Shown: positions 34,008-45,720 of the stretch, piece by piece | Position numbering within the stretch: position 1 is the stretch's first letter | Layout: every line of letters starts with the position of its first letter | DNA from: Ancistrus triradiatus | Lineage: Eukaryota > Chordata > Actinopteri > Siluriformes > Loricariidae | Direction: 5' to 3' | Length of the DNA stretch: 64,000 nucleotides | NCBI GenBank assembly: GCA_025084515.1 | Contig: JAJAGP010000244.1 | Location: 379,027 to 443,026 of the forward strand | The notes under the pieces: model-generated | Seen by the model: the letters and a program-made list of their open reading frames with translations, nothing else | Told to the model about the DNA's origin: nothing | Databases searched by the model: none | Translations under genes and position numbers: made by a program

Positions 34008-36189
34008 ATAGTTTTTGTTTATTCCTCCCAATTAAGTTGTTGCTACTTTATACCTAACTTTGTTCCCCCTATTACATGACAGCTACCGGTCTGGAAGTGT
34101 GAGCGACTAACGTGTCCTTCCTCTGAGGCACATGAAGTCAACCACCATCTCTTTTCGAACAGCTGCTGATGCAGTGTCATTGGACAGATCCGACAGTGTT
34201 GGAGGACACACAAACTCCTCCTGTTTTCTAACCATGAACTTAAAGACACTCGAGATTGGATAGTGTTGTTCTAATAGGGGAAACAGAACAAGATCCAAGA
34301 GAGCATCGACAGTTATTCTGTCCTGGAGTCCTGACTACAAATGGCAATGGCATTGTTTTCACATAAAACCTTTATTTATTTATGTTTCTACATCGCATGT
34401 GTGCCAAGTTTTCTTTTTTTTATAAAAACTGTAAGTATTGATAAATAATATAATGCATTTACTAAATTATCTATGTACAGTCAAAATGTGTTATGTCATG
34501 ATTATCAATGCAGCACAGCTTTCTAATTCACTTACAAACTATATGAAATCAATGAAGTTAAGAGCATTCATTTCAAACCTTTGAACGGTAGTTAATTTAT
34601 ATGCCTGTACAGTTATGGTGCTTACAAGCATTCAAAACACTGAGGTGGCATTCCTGTAGAATGTGACACATTTAGCTGCTAAACCTTCTGGATCTCTCTG
34701 GGCCCAAGCTTACAAACACAATTGTTTCTTCATCAAATCCAAAATGTGTGTTGGTTTGTTGGGATGTGAATCATTGAGCTGCGCCTCCACAGGATACAGG
34801 GCTTTCGTTGCGTGTTTTGGAAAAAGTCTGTGATGAAGAAAAGTTCTTCTGTGCCTAAGTTCTGGAACCCTGTATATACACTTGTCAAGCTTTACTTTAA
34901 AAGTGTCAAAGTACTTTATTACAATTTTTTTTCAAAATTCAGTTCTGTCTGTGTTGTAAGCTTCCAGACTTTCTTATTTGTGCAGCTGTGCTTTTGCTGT
35001 CTGAGTAACAGTGTTGAAGAAAGAAAAATGGCATTTCAGAACTTTAGACATGATTTATCAAGTGCAAGTGCATAAAGTATGAATCCTGAAAACACTGAGA
35101 TGAAAGTCTGGATGAATATATGGTTATTAGTGTTTTGTGTTTTATGTTCAAGAATCCACTGTGCCTAATCCAGGCTAAGACAGTCTGAAAGGATCTTCAT
35201 CAGCTTTGGAAGTGATTTGGAAGTGCTGATGAACTGGCCTAATAATTTAATAAAATTAATCAAATAAACGAACTTACAGAATGACGCATCGAATACAATA
35301 TGTTATTTTTTTATCCAATAATATATATTTGTTTGATTCAGTCTAAAAAATACATCTTTGTGTTTGGATTTGAAAATCTAATTTTATATTTCATTATTTA
35401 TAATTTAAGAGTGAAATTTAGCCTGTACATGTGCACTGTGTTATTTTTGTTATGTTTGGAGGGTTTCAGATGAACTCTTTTGACGGGTCAGACTTCATTG
35501 TGAGTATTGTCAGTACTTTACCGGGTATTTACCATGTAAATGTTTATTGCTTAACATGGTGTTGATTTATCATGGTGTACATATTACCATCCTGTCATGA
35601 TGCTTGTTTATAACTTATAAAGCTGAATGACTAATTAAGTCCAGATTTTGAGTATTATTTTTCTTTGGCATTGAGTGAGCCAAACTGCTATCTGATGTGC
35701 TTTTGAAGTGATCTTATTTATCTTATTTTCTAATTAAAAAATGTTTATTGTAGACATGTTGCAAACTCAGCTTCATTATCCCTGGGAATTCTTAGGCATT
35801 TTTGGAATTTATGAATATGGAATAGTAAGCCAATTTAACACCCATGAATAACTAACAATACCCGCTATAAGTTAGTTATAAACAATTAAGGTCAAATCAG
35901 GCAAATGGAAATTTTAGAGTGTTTAGAGTACAGCATTGACTCTTGAACATCTCATCACTAAATTTATACAAAAATTCATGAGGATTGGCACCAGTACAAT
36001 GAAAATGGACAAATTAGTTAGTCATAATGTAGATAACTCTGATAAGATTTATTTCCATTAGAATTGGATGTGGCTCCAAAATAAACATGTAGTATTTATG
36101 TTTTAAAACTATAATTGTGTTTATCAGTTGAAATTTGCCATAAATTTGTTTAACCTCCAGTCTATGATTTAAGTTTATGATACGTATGC
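34008..36189. other. Downstream region, nothing recognised
   Basis: This may contain receptor 3' UTR. No protein-coding signal is recognised. Confidence 0.4.
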
Positions 36190-36420
36190 TATGATTTTGT
36201 TGATGCCCAGCATGTTGTACTCATTCACTCACCCACAGCTCTCTAAAACTAAAATCCTAAGTATGTGCAAAAAACTCACCAGTTCAGTCACCTTGGGTAA
36301 CTTTAAAAACAGCAGTGGCTGCTTTCAGCAGGATAACATACCCTGCCAAACTGCAAAAATTGTTCAGGGATGGCTTGAAGAAAATTACAGAGTTCAAGGT
36401 GTTGAATGAGGGGGTTTTAA
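36190..36420 (+). pseudogene. Tc1/mariner transposase fragment
   Basis: Frame 36191-36409 ends with SGCFQQDNIPCQTAKIVQGWL, matching the second catalytic Asp region (QQDNAPCHTAK-type) of mariner/Tc1 transposases. The DLNPIE region is missing. Confidence 0.6.
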
Positions 36421-36577
36421 TGTTAAGGCTGCTCAGTGTAGGTCTTAGATTCTGACTACAAATTAAAGATAACCAGACCATATTTTGTGCTAATGCATCT
36501 TCAATGCAGATAAAAGTACCACCATAGACAACAGTTTGTTATCCTTAATACTAGTTGTAACCATCATCTATTATATA

Positions 36578-37641
36578 CAGTGGGGCAAAAACATATTTAG
36601 TCAGCCACTGATTGTGCAAGTTCTCCTACTTGGAAGATGAGAGAGATCTGTAATTTTCATCATAGGTACACTTCAACTATGAGAAACAAAATGAGAAAAA
36701 CAATCCAGGAAATCATACTGTAGGAATTTTTAAAGAATTTAATTGTAAATCATGGTGGAAAATAAGTATTTGGTAAGAAAATGGAAGACATACAAGACCA
36801 TTGATAATCTCCCTCGATCTGGGGCCCCAACACAAGATCTCATCCCGTGGGGTTAAAATGATCATGAGAACAGTGAGCAAAAATCACAGAACTACATGGA
36901 GGGACCTGATGAATGACCTGCATAGAGCTGGGACCAAAGTAACAAAGGCTACCATCAGTAACACACTATGCTGAGAGGGACTCAGATCCTGCAGTGCCAG
37001 GCGTGTCCCCCTGCTTAAGCCAGAACATGTCCAGACCCATCTGAAGTTTGACAGAGAGCATATAGATGATCCAGAAGAGGATTGAGAGAAAATCATATGG
37101 TATAATATCAAAACTTTTTGCTAAATCTCAACTCGTCGTCTTTGGAGAAAGAAGAATGCTGAGTTGTATCCCAAGAACATCATACCTCCTGTGAAGCATG
37201 GGGGTGGAATGGGGCCATGTATCGTGAGATTTTAAGCCAAAACCTCCTTCCATCAGTGAGAGCATTGAAGATGGAACGTGGCTGGGTCTTCCAGCATGAC
37301 AATGATCCCAAACACACTGCTTGGGCAACAAAGGAGTGGCTCCGTCAAAAGCATTTCAAGGTCCTGGAGTGGCCTAGCCAGTCTCCAGACCTCAACCCCA
37401 TAGAAAATTTGTGGAGGGAGTTGAAAGTCCATGTTGCCCAGTGACATTACTGCTCTAGAGGAGATCAGCATAAAGGAATGGGCCAAAATACCCATTTTTT
37501 TTGTTTTGTTTTGTTTTGTTATATCATTTTGTCTATCATAGTTGAAGTGAACCTGGGATGAAAATTACAGACATCTCTCATCTTTCTAAGTAGGAGAACT
37601 TGCACAATCAGTGGCTGACTAAATACTTTTTTGCCCCACTG
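36578..37641 (+). mobile_element. Tc1-like transposon, family E copy 2, internally deleted
   Basis: Complete ends CAGTGGGGCAAAAAC and ...TTTTTGCCCCACTG lie between TA duplications. The 1064-base length is short of the usual 1.5-1.6 kb. The N-terminal coding part is deleted. The frame at 37217-37444 preserves WVFQHDNDPKHTAWATKEWL (second Asp) and SQSPDLNPIENLWRELKVHV with the third acidic residue. Frameshifts occur before it. Confidence 0.88.
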
Positions 37642-37643
37642 TA

Positions 37644-37835
37644 TGGCTCTGCAGTTAAGGTTCTGGGCTACTGAAAGTTTGCGTTTAGATCTTGGCTCCA
37701 CTAAATTGCCACTAGGGCCGTTGAGCAAGACTCTTAATCCTTCAGTCTCAAAATCGCTGTATAATAACGGTCCCTGCATCCTGTCCCCAGCTTCATAACA
37801 ATTTGGGAATAGTAAAAAAGCACTGTACTGTTCAC
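37644..37835 (+). repeat. tRNA-derived SINE
   Basis: TGGCTCTGCAGTTAAGGTTC at the head and ...GATCTTGGCTCC (diverged B box), then CGTTGAGCAAGACTCTTAAT CC and CCTGTCCCCAGCTTC, form the body of a common fish tRNA-like SINE. It is adjacent to the Tc1 copy's right end. Confidence 0.6.
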
Positions 37836-38560
37836 CAGTATATATATATATACTAACAACAAGGGTTTTATCTTCCAAAATTGGCATGTAGAGAGCCTGA
37901 CCTCAACTCCATTCAAAGTGTCTATAATGTATCGAAACCCAAACTCCTCCCAACATTAGTGCCCAGACATTCTAATGTTCTTGAACTTGAACAGAGGTAA
38001 ATCCTGGCAATCATGTTGCAGAATTTTGCAGAATTTCTTCCCAGATGAGTAGAGGCTGTTATAATAACAAAAGAAAGACAATATCTATATTAATGTCCAT
38101 GGTTTGGAATGAGATGTTCAACAAGCATGTAAATGTGATATTTGCTGATGACTTACTTTCAGTCATGTAGTGCATGTTAAACCAACATATATAAAATTAG
38201 TTTAGTACTAGACACTTTGTTCCTAATTTATAGATGAATCATGACCAGTTGTGTTCTGCTCTGATCTGTCATATGACTTCAAGTGTGAAGTGTGAAAAAA
38301 GTGCGAGTGTGATATTTTAATAGAGCTGTCAAGTCTAATAATCTTCACCACTCACATTAGATTCCATCTGTACACCACCGAGTCTGCATATAAACAGTGT
38401 AGTCTTTGTTCATTACATGCACAGGAGTTGCACTCAGATGCTGGAAATAAGTCCTTACACCACATTATATCATCAAGAGAGAAACAATACAAGAAATGTT
38501 TTTTTTTTTAATCCATATTGTACTGAATTGCAAAATGCATTTGAAGCATAGCCACTGACA

Positions 38561-38599
<39 letters not shown>

Positions 38600-39599
38600 T
38601 TATATTTACAAATGTGTATACTGTATATATAAATATATTAAATTATTAAGGGAAAAATGAAGGTCCCAGGAATAAGTAAGAGGTTGTTACTGTTCAGAAA
38701 GTTACAACAACATAACATTCACACTACTTAATGTAGCCAGCACCACAAAGTGCAAACACAGCAATATGATGATTCAGATCTAAATTGTAGTTCTATCCAT
38801 ATGTTCAGAAAATGTCTGATACTGGACTGGATAAGTTTACTTGTTTAAAATATATTAATTGATAATCAATATAATTAATTTAACATGACAGAGATGAGAA
38901 CAAATGACTGTGAATGCTTTGTTCCTCTTCCATAATTACAACACATCAATCCTACTCAAGCCTAATAATCCTTTAATAATTTTGCCAATTACATGTATGC
39001 TGAGCTAAATGGTTTGTGTGTAAATTATGGTACAAAGATGGTACACTGTGAAAATGTTTCAGGTTTTGCTTTAAAAAATATTCGATTTCATATGCTCTTA
39101 TACAACCACGGCAGTCTGCTTTTCCTTTTTTTGCCAGTGATTTGTTAATAAAGTTAATAAATACAGTATTCGATTCAAAAGCTATTGCTGTGAATTGTTT
39201 TTATTATAGCCTTTTATTTATGCATTATACCAAGCACCAAAATCTACAACATATACAACAGCATGACCCTGTTAAATTCTCCATCATCTGATTGGACTGA
39301 AGGTGTTGACTTTTTTGGTAGTGATACTGGCAAAAACTGTTTAATGTACTACTTTTAATACATTATTTACTCATAGTTTCTATATTAGCCCTCACAAAAA
39401 TAATCACACATCACTCATTTTTTTCAACTTTTTTAAGTTGTAGCAAATAAACAAGCCACAGAAATGATACCAAGAATAGTTTTGTTTTATAGCTAAAGAA
39501 TTCTGGCATGTTGACAAGTAACTCAAATAAATGTAAGTAACTATTTTTAATTTGAAAGGCAGAAAGGGAGTGCTTGTAGTCCAAGCCATTGGAATTTCT
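37836..39599. other. Intergenic, with (ATT)n microsatellite at 38562-38599
   Basis: Apart from the trinucleotide run and AT-rich text I see nothing. Candidate AATAAA motifs are at 39147 and 39156. Confidence 0.5.
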
Positions 39600-40560
39600 A
39601 TCTGAATGAAAACATGGCCCCAACAAGAGGGTTATCAAATGATAAAATAGAGTGGGTTATAAAATTATTTCCAGAAGGTAATCCAACACAGAGTGTGGCA
39701 AAAGATGTTGGTTGTTCCCACTAAGCCATGTCTAAGATTTGGGCCAAGTATGGACAAAATGGGAAGGTTATAAAAGGAAAACTTATGGATGTCAAAGAAG
39801 ACATCACAGTGTCAAGATAGAAAATTCAAAGCAGTATAAAGCTATATGCTTTGAAAATAGAAACTGCACAACAAAACAAATGAAAAACAAATGGGTCAAC
39901 ATTTCTGACTTTTAGAAATCTATTGAATATAATTGGATTTACATATAGAAAAAACTAACAAAACTGGCACTAACACTAAACAGGAGACACCATGGTTACA
40001 GTGGGATAAAGTGAAGACAATCATGGAGTGTGGATGATTTGGCTAAAGTTGTACTCATTGATGAATCATCAATCTGCATTTGCCAGTTAGATGACGCTAT
40101 AACTTATATGAGGTTACATGTCAGGTAAAGGACGAGGGAGATGGGAATCATTAACTCTACTTTACAGGTAGGCCTACACATTGAAATTTTGAACACTCCT
40201 TCATTTGGGGTTGATGGATTCATGTTTCAGAATAACAATTCATCTTGCTACAGACCAAACAGTGTTAAGCTTTTCTTCAGGAAAGGCATGTCAACTCGGT
40301 GACGTGGCCAGCAAACAGTCCGGAACTTAATCCAACTGGAAATTTATGGTAGAAATGAAAAACAAAATTGGTCCATGAAAAGGCTTCATCCTACAAAGCT
40401 GATAGCTCAGCTGCTACGTAAGAAAGCTGGAACTAGCTTGATGTAGAATAATGTTTTCCATTAGTGAAGTCCTCACCTTAAAGTATTTAGGCCATCATTA
40501 AAGCCTGAGGAGGAGCAACAGAGTACTAATATTTTTTTTCTCTGTACTCAATCTGGGATA
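39600..40560 (+). mobile_element. Tc1/mariner-like transposase relic, family H copy 2
   Basis: The plus strand reads NDKIEWVIKLFPEGNPTQSV, KIWAKYGQNGKVIKGKL, and farther on WPANSPELNPTGNLW at about 40308-40352, with the third acidic residue changed to Gly. Stops break it in many places. The same family as 9421-10850, whose C-terminal text GAAAGCTGGAACTAGCTTGA is shared. Confidence 0.7.
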
Positions 40561-42229
40561 TAATATGACTTTGAGTAAAAAATTACTTTGTCTGAATTAA
40601 GCCTCACAAAGCCAGAATGTTTAGCTACTAAACAAAAATAGCAAAAAAAAAATAGTAAAAATAATTGTTGGCAAGTTGTTATGGTACAGATTCATTAAAG
40701 TGTAAGCTAGTAAAAGTACAACGCAATTCCGTTCCTCTGTTTTCTACCATGGAATGTAGAAACCATAACGAATGAATATACATTGGTGAATGATCATCAG
40801 TTTATAGCTGCTTTTAGATAATTGAAAGCAGTTTTACCATAACAGTACACAGTGGTATAATATTTAATGAATACATTGAGTGTTGTGTTTACGATGCTTT
40901 ATAATATCATTCTCGTTTTAGATTTGCATAATTCTTACATACAGTGTGAGTTCGCAACAACTTTTACAATATTCTGCAGAGCATATCAGAGAATAAATGT
41001 GTCTGTACAGAATGCTGACAATAGTAAATAGAAAGGCCTATTTGAACTTTGCATGAATAAAAATGGATGGTGTGTTTCTCAAGAGAAGTTAGAATTTGTT
41101 TTGTAAACTGGAACATGGGGCTCATGCCATGGTATAACATGCAGGTGTGGAAACATTTACTCAACAGCCAAGCTGCGAAAAACTCTGAGAGAACCAAATA
41201 AATACTGTTTGATTTAAGGGATTTTTTGGCTAACATGAAAATGCAGCAAGAATAAATTATTAGATTTAAGACATCACTAACGGTGAACTTGATTATTACT
41301 TCTTGCAATGGCTAATAGAGTCTTTGTGTATTATTTCTATATGTCTGTTCATCATATATTATCTCAGTGATTAGAAACTGTTACAATTGTGTTACAATGA
41401 GCTACTATCTGGAGAGAAAAGAACAAGCAGGATCTAAAGAGGATTGACAAAGAAACCAAATGCCCAGATGCCAAACTTCATGCAATAAAAGGAGAAAAAG
41501 AGTCCATATTTTAAGAAGCAGACAGTCATATATTATAAGGAGGGTTTTTGAAACCAGACTAGAATATGTCAGGTAACAAATTTCTCAGCTTTTTTGATAG
41601 AAGAACTGCAGCAGTGCAAAACAAACGCATACATACAATGCCCGCATGTCTACCTCACTGTTCCAGCATCCCCAGTTTGATCCTGGCCTCGTACTCCACC
41701 TGTGTGGAGTTACTATGTATCACTAATTTTGATATAACCTTGTGTGTTGATGTTTGTTGTTAAATAGCCATTGTTCCAGAATTGTTCCAGTGAAAGTAAA
41801 TGAAACTTAACAAACAAACAAACAACCTCTAACATTAAATTTGCATTTCCAACTGAACATCTCATCAAAATTGTGTGGTAGAACATTAGCCATGGCAAAT
41901 GGTTTGCCTGGGTGAAACTGGTTTATGATTTTCAGGAGTGCTGAGGACAAGTCAAATGGAAGAGCTTTCCAAAAGCTTACCACATAATCTGGCACATTTC
42001 TTGTCCAATTCTCCAATGAAAGAAGAGCTTGAAGTTCTCATTTGTGGTTTGGCCAGGTTGGTATTAATGCATACACAAACCCATTTCTTCAAAACACTGT
42101 GACAGTTACAAACAACCATAGTCATAGAGACATCCAACACTTTCAATTTCAAGCACAGAGGAAACACAAGTGAGGAATTTACCATTAGTTTTTTACTGAG
42201 ATTTGAGAGACCGAATGCACCTGAATGCA
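40561..42229. other. Intergenic, nothing recognised
   Basis: No domain or repeat that I can name. Confidence 0.4.
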
Positions 42230-42247
42230 AAACATTCTGAATAAGGT

Positions 42248-42320
42248 TTGTACATTAATTTACATTACATTTACAGCATTTAGCAGGTGTCCAGGCCACT
42301 TACATAAGTGTTTTGAATAC
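42248..42320 (+). repeat. Short SINE-like fragment
   Basis: ACATTTACAGCATTTAGCAG and CCACTTACATAAGTG match the conserved 3' part of fish SINEs carrying an ACATTTA...GCATTTAGCAGA core. Only about 70 bases remain. Confidence 0.45.
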
Positions 42321-42937
42321 GCTTTAGTGGACGTTTTCCTAACACAAATAACCTACGGCCCAAGAACGCCATATAACTACATCCCTATTAGAAATTGGTG
42401 TAGGTTAAAATACATTAGTGCAAATATGTAATGGATGCTGAGCCTTGAAGGGTCAGAGATACAAAATAGAGTGTAACTAATGCATTCATTTAAGAAGAGA
42501 CTGCTACATTTTTAGCTTTGTAGGCAAGTATCAGTGCTTTAAATGTTCATGTGGACATCTGCAGGGAGTCAGTTGAGAGTACCCAGCAGCAGAATGACAT
42601 GAGAGAACTTAGGTAATGAAAACCACTGCAGAATGCCACTGCATTCTGAAGCAGCTGCAGGGGATACAATGATACACGAGAGTTCTCCAGGGAAATCGCA
42701 AGACGTACAGACTTTGGTTGTGTAAAGCAGTTCAGTCTTGCTTGGCTTTTGTTGTGATGAAGAGTTGAGTGTTAGTGGTAGAAGAAACAATGAAAGAAAA
42801 TGACTTCACAATAACTGCTGGTGTAGAGAGAGAAAATAAGAGGAAACAGCACCGAACACTGTGGAACTAAAGTGGAAAGTTTGTAAAGGATGTGGATCAT
42901 TTCCATGATACGTGATGGACAGGAGAATTACGTAAAA

Positions 42938-44110
42938 TGTCCACTGATTGTGCAAGTTCTCCAACTTAGAAAGATGAAAGGTCTGTAATTTTCATCATAG
43001 GTACACTTCAACTATGAGAGACAAAATGAGAAAAAAACATCCAGGAAATAACATTGTAGGATTTTTAAAGAATTTAATTGTAAATCATGGTGGAAAACAA
43101 GTATTTGGTCACCCACAAACAAGCAAGATTTCTGGCTCTCACAGACTTGTAACAACTTCTTTAAGAAGCTCTTCTGTCCTCCACTCGTTACCTGTATTAA
43201 TGGCACCTGTTTGACCTCATAATCTGTATAAAAGACACCTGTCCACAGCCTCAAACAGTCAGACTCCAAACTCAACCATGGCCAAGAGAAAAGAGCTGTC
43301 AAAAAACACCAGGGAAAAAAATTGTAGACCTGCACCAGGCTGGGAAGAGTGAATCCACAATAAGTAAGCAGGTTGGTGTGAATAAATCAACTGTGGGAGC
43401 AATTGTAAGAAAATGGAAGACATACAAGACCACTGATAATTTCCCTTGATCTGGGGCTCCATGCAAGATCTCATCCCGTGGGGTCAAAATGATCACGAGA
43501 ACGTTGAGCAAAAATCCCAGAACTACACAGAGGGACCTAATGGATGATCTGCAGAGAGCTGGGACCAAAGTAACAAAGGCTACCATCAGTAACACACTAC
43601 GCCGAGAGGGACTCAGATCCTGCAGTGCCAGGCATGTCCCCCTGCTTAAGCCAGTACATGTCCAGGCCCGTTTGAAGTTGATGATCCAGAAGAGGATTGG
43701 GAGATTATCATGTGGTCAGATGAAACCAAAATAGAACTTTTTGGTAAAAACTCAACTGGAGGGAAAAGGATGCTGACTTGCATCCCAAGAACACCAAAAC
43801 CTACTGTGAAGCATGGGGGTGGAAACATCATGCTTTGGGGCTGTTTTTCTGCAAAGGGACAGGACGACTGATCCGTGTTAAGGGAAGAATGAATGGGGCC
43901 ATGTATCCAGCATGACATTGATCCCAAACACACCACTCGGGCAACAAAGGAGTGGCTCCGTAAAAAGCATTTCAAGGTCCTGGAGTGGCCTAGCCAGTCT
44001 CCAGACCTCAACCCCATAGAAAATGTGTGGAGGGAGTTGAAAGTCTGTGTTGCCCCAAAACATCACTGCTCTAGAGGAGATCTGCATGGAGGAATGGGCC
44101 AAAATACCAG
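42938..44110 (+). mobile_element. Tc1-like transposon, family E copy 3, ends missing
   Basis: The same text as the other family E copies, starting TCCACTGATTGTGCAAG. Plus-strand coding parts are MAKRKELSKNTR (43279), STVGAIVRKWKTYKTTDN, frame 43489-43734 with KNPRTTQRDLMDDLQRAGTK and LSCGQMKPK, then GGGNIMLWGCFSAKG-type text and frame 43893-44165 with DPKHTTRATKEWLRKKHF and SQSPDLNPIENVWRELKVCV. Deletions and frameshifts inactivate it. Both terminal repeats are incomplete. Confidence 0.85.
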
Positions 44111-44335
44111 CTACAATATCATTCGATTTTTAAAGAAACACATCTGTTTATATAAGGTCTCATAGCTAACAATGCATATCAGAGCAAATACCTGTCACAT
44201 GGGGGTGCAGGAACAGGAGCAGGCAATTGCAGGTTCCAGTCAGAATAAGGCAGTTTATTACTTGAAATGTCCCCAGCCAAAAATAACAGATAATCGAGCG
44301 ATAACAAAATGAACATGAAATATGAATAATAACAA

Positions 44336-44345
44336 TTGGTATTAC

Positions 44346-44376
<31 letters not shown>

Positions 44377-44400
44377 AATAATAATAATAATAATAGTAAC
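44336..44400. repeat. Palindromic (ATT)n/(AAT)n microsatellite
   Basis: (ATT)n turns directly into (AAT)n at 44373, so the tract is its own reverse complement and can fold as a hairpin. A second (AAT)n run is at 44817-44854. Confidence 0.95.
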
Positions 44401-44439
44401 CAAACTACAACCAAGGGGAACACAGCTAACCATAAAGGA

Positions 44440-44665
44440 AGAGCTAGCAGAGAGCAACCGAGGGAAGAGGAGAGCTACTGAGAAAAGCAGAGAGCTACCG
44501 AAAGAAGGAGAGAGCTATCGAGGCTAGCGAAGAGCTGCTGGAAGAAGCAGAGAGCTACCCGGAAAGTGGAGAGCTATCGGAAGAAGCGGAAAGCTATCAA
44601 GGCTAGCGGAGAGTTAGCAAAGCTAGCGAAGGGCTACCGGAAAAAGCTAAAGGGAAGTAATGCTG
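44440..44665. repeat. Degenerate minisatellite with GAGAGCTA(C/T)CG unit
   Basis: Units of 20-27 bases around GAGAGCTACCGAAAGAAG and GAGAGCTATCGAGGCTAGCG recur about ten times. It lies next to the LTR-like end and may be part of the LTR. Confidence 0.75.
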
Positions 44666-44816
44666 GCGGCTAAGCTAACGGCGGCTAGACGCAACACAAA
44701 GGCGACCACGAACAATAGAGAATGGGCAACTACATCACGGGCCATTGCACTGTGGGTAGTAGTCGCCATACTTTAGGACACCAAGCAACTGAGGTAAACA
44801 CGGGAGATCAAGACGA

Positions 44817-44852
<36 letters not shown>

Positions 44853-44984
44853 CATTAACACAAATGTACTGGGGGAATATTAAATGCAAGACTCATTATC
44901 GGGAAAAGCAAAGTAGTGCTATTGTGAAAAAATACAGGAAATCAACGGAGTCAATCCATACGAACAAAGAGTGGACGGCTGATT

Positions 44985-45720
44985 TAAACGAGCAACAGCG
45001 AGTAACATTTCCGAACATGTTTTCATAACTTGTTTGTGGCGGTACATTCTCACAGTCCAGAAATTATAATCTCTCAAGTCCCACCTTCAGTTTACAAACG
45101 GATGGGTTCCAGATCTGCAGGTTATCAGAGTCAACAACCAGAAAACAGTTGTTCACACAGAGGTAAGTGATCGCTTCACACACAGTTCTGTGACCACAGA
45201 AAACCAAACAAATTACTTTTTGAAACCAAAAAACTGCATCAATTTAGTCATTACAGTTTAATTTTTATATTTGCTTGTTTACTTTCACTATTTGTGCTTT
45301 CCTTAAAAACAATGCTGTTTCTGTTGATTCTACACAGTTTTTCAACTGGTGTTTAGTGTAACTGTAAATACTAGATTTATAATTACTATAGTTACTATTG
45401 TAGTAATATTAAACTTATGTTTTATTATTCCAGTTTTCAACTATCATATTTCAACTATCTTTATTTCTTAGGTGTTGCACTCTCAGCGCCTCAATGACCC
45501 TGCACTCAAACCATGGGTGATGCTCAGTTTCGCTTTACAAGTGGAGTGGGCAAACTGAACATGCATGGCTGGCATAGCAGAGCCTTGCACACATTGGCGC
45601 TCTCCTATTTAAAACTGAAGCAGCAGTGTGATTATGGGGGACCAAGGCAATCACTGATGTTCCAACCAACTGAATAATACCTGCTAGTCTAAACAAGGTC
45701 CATACAGAGGTATGCTACAA
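44985..45720 (+). pseudogene. SWIM zinc-finger protein gene relic (two exons)
   Basis: The first piece reads roughly VTFPNMFS...NGWVPDLQVIRVNNQKTV VHTE, ending at about 45161 before a GTAAGT donor. The second starts after TTTCTTAG at 45472 with VLHSQRLNDPALKPWV and then CTCMAG-like residues and EPCTHW, the C-x-C ... C-x-H pattern of a SWIM finger. The codon for the first zinc-binding Cys position is TGA (stop), and stops follow. Similar uncharacterised SWIM proteins are repeated in fish genomes, often joined to YqaJ-type nuclease domains; this is from memory. The splice phase agrees across the junction. It is clearly non-functional. Confidence 0.6.

Larger units (their letters stand above)
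32719..35254 (+). other. Probable 3' UTR and first downstream poly(A) signal candidate
   Basis: Sequence after the TGA has no further reading frame. An AATAAA hexamer at 35249-35254 is one candidate poly(A) signal, and others lie at 39147 and 39156. I cannot tell which is used. A MITE (33068-33311) and a minisatellite (33492-34007) interrupt this interval, so the real UTR may end earlier. Confidence 0.25.

Noticed and set aside
33512..34031. Minus-strand frames of 165 and 162 codons with HTLSNLSHTVILSHTHYQ-type repeats
   Set aside because: They are translations of the minisatellite. Two frames are open at once and the composition follows the repeat unit.
38562..38599. Possible CRISPR-like or regulated repeat
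   Set aside because: It is a simple (ATT)n run. No CRISPR array occurs in the window, and a vertebrate host would not be expected to have one.
44166..44457. Frames with poly-Ile, poly-Asn and poly-Leu
   Set aside because: They are readings of the ATT/AAT microsatellite.
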